Shown here: piece after piece, positions 57,651 to 64,000 of the stretch | How the letters are laid out: every line of letters begins with the position of its first letter | Numbering within the stretch: the stretch's first letter is position 1 | Assembly (NCBI GenBank): GCA_029851415.1 | Contig: CM056743.1 | Span: 22,854,905-22,918,904, forward strand | Length of the DNA stretch: 64,000 nucleotides | Reading direction: 5' to 3' | DNA from: Eretmocerus hayati | Lineage: Eukaryota > Arthropoda > Insecta > Hymenoptera > Aphelinidae | Program-made: the position numbers and the translations under genes | The notes under the pieces: model-generated | The model's database searches: none | Seen by the model: only the letters and a program-made list of their open reading frames with translations | Told to the model about the DNA's origin: nothing

Positions 57651-60470
57651 GAGTAAGGTTTGCCAGGACATCATTAACTCTTCGAAACACGGTGAGTCCT
57701 ACAGGATTCATTAACAATATGTAGAATCGCATATATCTACATATAACCCTTAGAGTTCTGTCATCTTGTTTTGAATTCTGTGATATTTAATGAAGAAATG
57801 TGTCGACACTCAGCACTCAAGTGAGTAATGATTAGTAATTCGACATGTCCCACGACTCAAGCGCCAATTTCTCCGTATAGAATTTCATGAGGCGATCAAC
57901 ACGTGAACTAGAATCATGCCTAGTAGCTATATCGTGAACATCGATAAAAGTATACTTATGCATTGGGCATGATTCTAGTTCAGCAGAGAATCCGTTATGG
58001 GCGCTACGGTCGTAGAACACCTCGAATAAGGGTTAGATATTTTTTCCATCCTGTGTGGAGTTTATACACCTAACCTCCATTCATCGTCATCGCTCACCGC
58101 TCACACTCATGAATTCTAGCCATATGTTTCAAGTTTTACTAACTGACTGTGAGTTACCAGACTAGGTAGTCATTTTCAATCCGTATCAAGTCGAATTTTT
58201 GAAATTGTAAAAATGGCATGTCGATATACGGGCATTCTTGTTTGAACTCTTACGTAAATTAAGGTAACATCTACGCAGATTTTTCAATAATGAAATTGAT
58301 ATATTTTCGACTTGAGTTACACTTCTAAAATACTCGTTGATATCTAAAATTATGAGGAATTTCAACACAACGCTATTCACGACTAGTATAAGAAAATGAT
58401 GTTCCAGAATTTTCTACGAAAATTTACGTGCATTGCGTCAAATGTGACGGAGTGATTTCTGCCTGGTTGCAATACATAATCATAATTTCATCAGAACCCA
58501 GTATCCGAAGGTGTTAGATGTCAACATAATAATGCAACTTTTTGGGTGATTAAAATCCATCACACGAGATTAGAAAATTCTTCAAATACTGAATAATGAT
58601 AGAATAGAGAATAAATTTTTATTAATCTTTTGGAGGGGATGCTTCAAGATATTACAACGATAAAAAAGGTGTCCACCGAAATATCATAAGCAGTTGCCAC
58701 TTTTTCCAAAATTTACAATCTATACGGAATAGTGCGTAATTATTCCCTACAACCATATCGAAAAGTTCCTAGATTCGACGAAATGTTATTTTGCAAGCTG
58801 CTGAGTGGTTTATAGTCCGGACAAACAAATTTTATTGTGAGAATGAAAATTTCTAGAATCCTTTCCTTTGTACTTACCGGAGCATGAAATTTGACCGTAG
58901 GAAACGTCGACTCTGTGAGTGACATATTTCATCAAATAGCCACCAAGTTTCGAGGTTGGAAGAGGAATTGCTAATTTTGTTTGTCACAGCCCTTGTCGCA
59001 CCTAAGCTACTTGAATTTTGTAGGGAAGCAGCCTGTAACCATAATTACAAACGTTACCAGTTGCCAAACTCGTTTACAAAATATGCCATTGTAAAATCCG
59101 AATTGACAGTGAACTTTTCACGAAACTTGATGCTTAGTCAACTAGCAATTTTGTTGAAGTTAGATAATTTTTCAATCATATCAGAGTTCCATTTTCTCAT
59201 TTCAGATCCAAGATGATCCCGGAAATGTGTAATGGTTCTCGAAATTCTGAAACTTCCAGACACAGCCTGTCTGAGGGAAAAAAAATTCTCATGAGACTCC
59301 TTCGATCTAAAGGTGATTCTTTCCAACAATTGACTTCTTCCAGGTTGAGTCATCAAAGTGAGTAAAAACACGCATTTAGCAATACCGCTATGCTCATCAT
59401 CAGTTGTAAACGAAAAATGACTATTTCCATCGATTGATAATACCACTGTCGAATCATTTCGTATACTACAATTAACGCACGCGTTTCAGATTTTATTTTA
59501 AGTGTGCAAACATCACACATTATAGGTAGATCCAAGAAGTGAATCCAGGTCGGGCAGATCAGAGCGCAGAGTTGCGTATGACAGCCGCTTTCTTTGCTTT
59601 CCGATAGTGAACCGAGCTCAAATTCTAACATCCTACAACTTTACTCTCGAACCAGACACTCTAACAGACGAATAAAATATAGAAGGAATCCCAAGATATA
59701 CGAAAGAGAGGTGTGGTGACTCAAAATAAAATGTCTGAGGCCCAAAGGAGGGTTTGGGAATACAAGTGCGGAATATACACGACCGATGATCCTCTGAGTT
59801 AGCCCGAATCATCCGACAGTTGAACGATTCTGTACTAGACCAAATAAAGTTATTGCCGTTTGCAACCATTTCTCAATATTGAATATTGAAATTGAAATGG
59901 TTCTTTGAAAAAAATGTGTTTTCCTGGAAGAGACCGATAAATCATTCACAGAGTAGTTGGGTAGTAGACCGGCACTTCAGCGCGATGTGAATGCTGAAAA
60001 TTCTTCATCAGTCTTTTATATAAATATCGTACTCAACCAGATTTCACGCAGTGGGAATTGATCGTCATGATCACAAAACGGAGGCTTAACCTGGTAGCCT
60101 AGAGGTCAAACCTAGTTCGTCAAAGCTCGCCAACTAATGAGATTTACTAAATCACTGCAGCGAGAAGATGATTGGCTTCCACAAGAAGAATGAACTTTTG
60201 ATGGATCTTCGAAATCACGCCATCAAGCTATTTGAATTCGAAAATTGGATAATTCCAAACCTTTGCGAAGAGAATTGATGCTCGTTTGCATCATGATTGC
60301 ATCGCATACTCTTCGCGGGGCAGAATACAATTTATTAAGCAATCTGTCAATCTAACTAGCGATGCAGAATGGAGTCAACCCTCCACGCGAGGCTCTGAAG
60401 TTGTCGGATTTTCCGATTCGCATATCTTGTTCTGAGCTGAATAGCCACCAGTATTGCAATATTCTATCCA
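57651..60470. other. Intergenic stretch, no gene firmly seen
   Basis: Contains a perfect 17-bp inverted repeat, 57904-57920 with 57966-57982 (TGAACTAGAATCATGCC). Minus-strand frames at 59138-59446 and 59633-59869 have fairly protein-like composition but no recognised family, and could be exons of an unknown gene. Confidence 0.35.
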
Positions 60471-60624
60471 AACATGGAGTCAGTTATACTATTGGTTTTT
60501 GTTGATTTTTCATACTTCTGGAAATCAGGAAAGCTTAGTGAAGCTTCCCTGACAGAATGTCCCAAGTTGACGGGGCTCGGAATTCCGCTTGCGGGAAACC
60601 TCATCAATGAGAATGAAAATAAAT

Positions 60625-60828
60625 TCACTCCCGCGTCTCGCTGGGCGGAGACGAGATAGTTGAGGGTTGAGCAGTCTTGTTTTGTTGAGTGGAGGCCTCG
60701 GCTTTCAACGCTCCGAGCAGCGCCAAGCGTTTGGCCTGTTGAAGTCCGTAGAGGTCTCGTCGGTGCTCCTCTTCGGAGCGGGGTACGTAGGTTTTGGAAC
60801 GTCTCTGTCGTTGACTGGGACGGTCCAT
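60625..60828 (-). CDS. Small charged protein or first coding exon, unknown (promoter-linked)
   Basis: Minus-strand frame of 67 codons from ATG 60828 to TGA at 60625-60627. It starts MDRPSQRQRRSKTYVPRSEE and continues with an Ala/Leu-rich helix-like part (LQQAKRLALLGALKAEA) and a Ser/Thr/Pro tail. The frame is open a few codons upstream of the ATG. It lies in a GC-rich island about 265 nt downstream of a TATA/initiator pair on the same strand, and the hairpin array lies beyond that promoter. No family recognised; it might instead be part of a longer spliced gene or of an element's leader. Overlapping frames in this GC-rich stretch are less protein-like. Confidence 0.35.
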   Translation of the reverse strand: MDRPSQRQRRSKTYVPRSEEEHRRDLYGLQQAKRLALLGALKAEASTQQNKTAQPSTISSPPSETRE

Positions 60829-61089
60829 CCGTCCGGTCAAGGTGCGTGGGCGTCCTCACGACGTCGTTGGATTAGGGACGGGGTTAGGCACTCGAATAAT
60901 TCTCACAGTTTCAAGATACAATTGCGACTCGGTACTCGAGGTGCGAAACACAAACACTATGCACACTTGGTCACTCATGCCACCGGGGCCACTTGGTACG
61001 GTCGCGGCGGGGCACGTTGAGTCGGGTTCGTCGAGGCCACGGCTGGGCCGAGTGTCGTGGAGACAGCGTCGCGACGGCGAGCTGGAGAA

Positions 61090-61129
61090 GACTGATGATG
61101 ATTGACGTTCGGGAGCGCGGTCTTATATA
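61090..61129 (-). promoter_or_regulatory. TATA box and TCAGT initiator, minus strand
   Basis: Minus strand: TATATAAG at 61129-61122 and an arthropod-type initiator TCAGTC at 61095-61090, about 34-36 nt apart measured from the TATA start. This is a reasonable core-promoter arrangement for leftward transcription into the GC-rich island. Upstream of it (61149-61631) lies the CGTACG palindrome array. Confidence 0.45.
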
Positions 61130-61148
61130 CCCGCGTTCTACCTATGTT

Positions 61149-61631
61149 CGTACGCTCGGGAAGCGTACGATCCTATGCCTCGTATACTACGTACGCTGCT
61201 GAAGCGTACGTTTGTATAGAGATTGATCATTCGTACGTCCCGGAGACGTACGAATTTCAATGATTCGAAAATCGTACGGTTGAAAGGTGCACGTATATTT
61301 GCATCTACATGATTTATGAGTACCGTAGCGTACGCCTAAGAGGCGTACGAACTCTGATTGCCTGTTTAACCATACGGAACGTACGGTGGAACAGCATACG
61401 TACAGGATCTGGAAGTGATATTCACCGTACGCTCCAGAGGCGTACAAAATATCCTGAAAGATTTTATGATTATTGAGCTCTGCCGAACGTACGCCTAAGT
61501 GGCGTACGGAAATGAGTTGATCTGATTTATGATTCGAAGGGTATCCGAACGTACGCCTAAGCGGCGTACGAAAATGAGCTGATTGATTTGTGGCTTAAAA
61601 TGCGCTGAATCGTACGCTTGGATAACGTACG
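61149..61631. repeat. Array of ten 21-nt CGTACG palindromes
   Basis: Each unit is CGTACG, about 9 central bases, CGTACG, usually with extra pairing (for example CGTACGCCTAAGAGGCGTACG). Starts: 61149, 61190, 61232, 61273 (degenerate), 61329, 61380 (degenerate), 61426, 61488, 61550 and 61611. The spacing grows from 41-42 bp on the left to 61-62 bp on the right. Spacers differ except in the last units, where AAATGAG.TGAT-type sequence recurs. Arm sequences vary while pairing is kept (GCGTACG, ACGTACG). Confidence 0.85.
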
Positions 61632-61639
61632 ATTTGGGC

Positions 61640-62134
61640 GCGTCAATTGCGTATGCGAGTGATTCGCTGGCTCGTGTGCAAAAAATTACATATTCGCGGG
61701 GATACAGAATATTAATGCGGGAGTATGCTCGCGTCAAAGTTTAACCTATTTCATGAGCCTTTGATATTGCAAATGAGGAAATATTAACCAGATATTTATT
61801 TATGATACTAAATTCGTAAGATTGTCTGTGGAGGGCTGATTTCATTTCCTTATCATTTTCAAATTTGAAATCAATTTAAGGGAAAGATCGACAATCAGGA
61901 TTTGATCGTGTTCATTGATGGAAAAGTCACATGGAACCAGGATAGAACTGGAAACCTTCGGGGGATCCATCTCAAACTTGAGATCCATGGAGGAATAGAA
62001 TTAGTCTTCCACTGCTGATTCACAAATTTGATATCATTGCTTCAAATAAAAGGACAATTCAAGTTCAGAGAGAGCAGCTTGATTCCAGGGCATTACTCTT
62101 GTTCTCGTAGAATGCTGAATATAAATTAATCTAT
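61640..62134. other. Intergenic stretch, no gene seen
   Basis: One short hairpin at about 61970-61990 (GGATCCATCTCAA against TTGAGATCC). Nothing else. Confidence 0.35.
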
Positions 62135-62815
62135 TAGAATGAATTTTTGTCTCGATCGATATGAACGATCGAGACTTTATCGCTCGCGGGAATTTTCAAA
62201 TCATATTATTACATGACTCGGCTAATGCAAGCTAATCTTAATCAACGGATCTGTTGATTAAGTGACATAGATCGATATTGGATGACTTCAATTCGATCTA
62301 TGTACCTTCAAGGCACCTCGCAATTCGAGTGTCGCAACTTGAAGGATTTTGATGGAATTTCAAATACATGAAAAATGAGATGAGAAACGGAAAAATTTTT
62401 TTTTTTTTTTATTCTACGCTAGAAGTTGGTGCGTTTCGTCATTCCTCTCCGGATCAGACTCTTCAGGGGGGCTGAAGAGATCCGAGTAGAGGTTGGCCCC
62501 CGACGTCGCCTAGCCAAAGTGGCTTGATGGTCATGATCTTGATCGGGCTTATATGTTACACGAGGGCTTTTGCAGCCACTCGCGAGAAAGGTTTTCATCT
62601 CGGTTGTATATTCGCCGACAACCGGTGACAATTAGAATGAATTTTTGTCTCGATCGATATGAACGATCGAGACTTTATCGCTCGCGGGAATTTTCAAATC
62701 ATATTATTACATGACTCGGCTAATGCCGATCCAGTATCGATCTATGTCACTTAATCAACAGATCCGTTGATTAAAATGAGCTTGCATTAGCCGAGTCATG
62801 TAATAATATGATTTG
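62135..62815. repeat. Direct plus inverted repeat complex
   Basis: A 95-bp segment beginning ATTAGAATGAATTTTTGTCT (62135) recurs almost exactly at 62634, and the segment 62205-62285 (ATGACTCGGCTAATGC...) recurs inverted at about 62730-62815. Between them lies an inserted retrocopy-like sequence (62396-62636). It may be one foldback element rearranged by a later insertion. Confidence 0.7.
62396..62636 (-). mobile_element. Poly(A)-tailed retrocopy or SINE-like insertion
   Basis: On the minus strand a GC-rich 225-bp sequence ends GCGTAGAAT followed by 15 A (plus-strand T run 62396-62410), as expected for a retroposed sequence with a poly(A) tail. No tRNA boxes or known RNA were recognised, and flanking target repeats are not clear. 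Confidence 0.45.
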
Positions 62816-62865
62816 ATAAATTGATCTAGATTTCGTTTGTTCAGAGCAGATAATAAGTGGATATA

Positions 62866-63652
62866 AGGTAAGTGTGCCTAATTTGGCCCCACTAATTTTG
62901 TTTTGCTCGCCATTTCAACTCATCTCTATATTTTTTGACGTACTCTAGCTCATTTTGAAGCTTGTTTCAAGACCTTCAAAATGAGCTAAAGTACGTGTTA
63001 ATTTCAGCAAATTGAAGCCGAGATATCTTGATTTTTGCTGAAGAAGATTTTTTGCGAGTTTCCAACAGTGTGTTCCGAATTTGCCCCCACAGGAAAAAGA
63101 GGCCTATTTTACATGAGATTATATGGGTTTTTCGTATAATCGGGATATCTCGGCTCTCAGACCTCCAAATGAGACGTACTTTAGCTCATTTTGTAGCTTT
63201 TTCTACCCTCTTTTGAGTTTCTTGAGTGAGATTGATGTATTTGAATGGAGTGAGGAACGAGTTTGGACTATAGGGAGTCGAGACTATAGGGGCAAATTAG
63301 GAACACTGCACTTTTTCTAGTGATATGGACGTAGAATTGGCTAAAAATCGAGTTTTGCAATTCTGCAAAAAGCATTCTAAAGTTGGGATAAAGATAAAGA
63401 AAATGATTCAAAGTACGTTGAGATTTGTTGCACCAATTTTGTTTGGCATAGCTTTTAGTGGCTAACAAAAAAGAAGTCGAAAGTACCGAAAACCACTTTT
63501 TTTTTGTAAGAAATGCGCGGGTCATAGAGGATAGATCCAGAACGTTTATTTTCTCATATTTTAATGTAACAAACGTGAAAAATTTGCGCGGCAGCGTCTG
63601 CGGGTGCATACATTGGAGAACTTGAACGGAGGCAAATTAGGCACAGTTACCT
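62866..63652. mobile_element. TA-flanked DNA element, 787 bp
   Basis: Ends: AGGTAAGTGTGCCTAATTTG at the left and its inverted copy (CAAATTAGGCACAGTTACCT) at the right, one mismatch in 20, each bordered by TA (62864-62865 and 63653-63654). The interior holds a strong hairpin (about 62938-62998, CTCATTTTGAAG against CTTCAAAATGAG) and repeats of AATTTGCCCC-type sequence at 63079 and 63290. No transposase. Tc1/mariner-like non-autonomous element. Confidence 0.75.
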
Positions 63653-63799
63653 TATTGATTCATCCCCCTCACCCCATTTAGCTATTGAGCAGACAGGAAG
63701 GCTGATTTTTCTGTCTGCCCGCGTTCATCTATTTCAAGTATAAACCTTATCTTCTATTTCACCAATTTATTCCAACTTCTTCTCACAAGAGGAGTCGAA

Positions 63800-63925
63800 G
63801 GAGTGCGGGATCTGGATCGAACTGAAACCCTCGAAAATATCCCCTCTGAGCATCACAAAATGATACCCAAAGCTGCCAGTCTAACGCTAGAACCTAAGCT
63901 CTGACCAATGCATTACGATCCCCGT
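63800..63925 (-). mobile_element. tRNA-derived SINE (candidate)
   Basis: Minus strand: an A-box-like TTGGTCAGAGCT (63909-63898) and, about 80 nt on, a B-box match GTTCGATCC (63822-63814). This spacing is too long for an ordinary tRNA but fits a tRNA-derived SINE head; the left boundary is not known and may extend to about 63660. Confidence 0.35.
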
Positions 63926-63979
63926 ACACAACACACACACACACACCACACACACACACACACACACACCGGTACCCAC
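63926..63979. repeat. (CA)n microsatellite
   Basis: Interrupted CA run near the right edge of the window. Confidence 0.9.
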
Positions 63980-64000
63980 ACCCGCACACAAATACCCTCA

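Noticed and set aside
60080..60130. tRNA-like GGTAGCCTAGAGGTCAAACC
   Set aside because: No second box at suitable distance and no cloverleaf.
60464..60859. 131-codon minus-strand frame and several overlapping plus frames near 60.6-61.1 kb
   Set aside because: The GC-rich stretch is open in several frames; the 60625-60828 frame is more protein-like and matches the promoter orientation.
61149..61631. CRISPR-like array
   Set aside because: Repeats are short palindromes with irregular 41-62 bp spacing and varying arms, in a eukaryotic genome with no cas genes.

Overview
This window looks like nuclear DNA of an animal, most likely an insect or other arthropod. It is AT-rich and has no operons or bacterial-type gene density. 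It holds short GT-AG introns, arthropod-style TCAGT initiator motifs, long microsatellites and homopolymers, and many mobile-element remnants of animal type (CR1-group retroelement, hAT fragment, TA- and TTAA-flanked MITEs, very large foldback elements). The species cannot be named from the sequence.

Only a small fraction is protein coding. (1) An 18.5-21.2 kb CR1-group non-LTR retrotransposon keeps its reverse transcriptase and C-terminal region but is broken by one in-frame TGA and lacks an endonuclease. A TTAA-flanked MITE sits in its 3' untranslated part. (2) 23.6-27.8 kb is a complete-looking DNA transposon of about 4.2 kb, with 28-bp terminal inverted repeats, a candidate ATAT target duplication and a large DDE-like transposase with Cys/His clusters, again interrupted by one in-frame TGA. 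Six same-orientation copies of GTAAACTCCGTG flank the transposase and are seen nowhere else in the window; the outermost copies lie 180-181 bp from each end. This is the best candidate for a poorly described system. (3) 28.7-29.15 kb, minus strand, carries the last two exons of a carboxylesterase, with the catalytic-His block and a 92-nt intron. (4) 42.9-43.3 kb, minus strand, is a frameshifted hAT transposase fragment. (5) Weaker coding candidates lie at 15.0, 28.1, 40.6 and 60.6 kb.

The rest is intergenic and built largely from foldback DNA. Near-complete palindromes lie at 8.9-10.0, 12.1-13.2, 36.2-37.1, 49.6-50.6, 50.7-51.0 and 55.6-57.65 kb; the last is 2.07 kb with arms near 980 bp that both keep one reading frame. 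A MITE family with CCCCTTGT-type ends occurs at 0.8, 11.5 and 46.5 kb, with a fragment at 36.1 kb. Tandem arrays include a CATC-type satellite (34.6-35.1 kb), a 51-bp hairpin minisatellite (41.0-41.2 kb), a 325-330-bp repeat (52.8-53.6 kb) and a striking array of ten 21-nt CGTACG palindromes (61.15-61.63 kb) directly upstream of a TATA/initiator promoter-like sequence on the minus strand.

The region therefore reads as a transposon-rich intergenic stretch with the 3' end of one esterase gene and possibly a short promoter-linked gene near 61 kb. All calls come from reading the sequence; no database search was possible.
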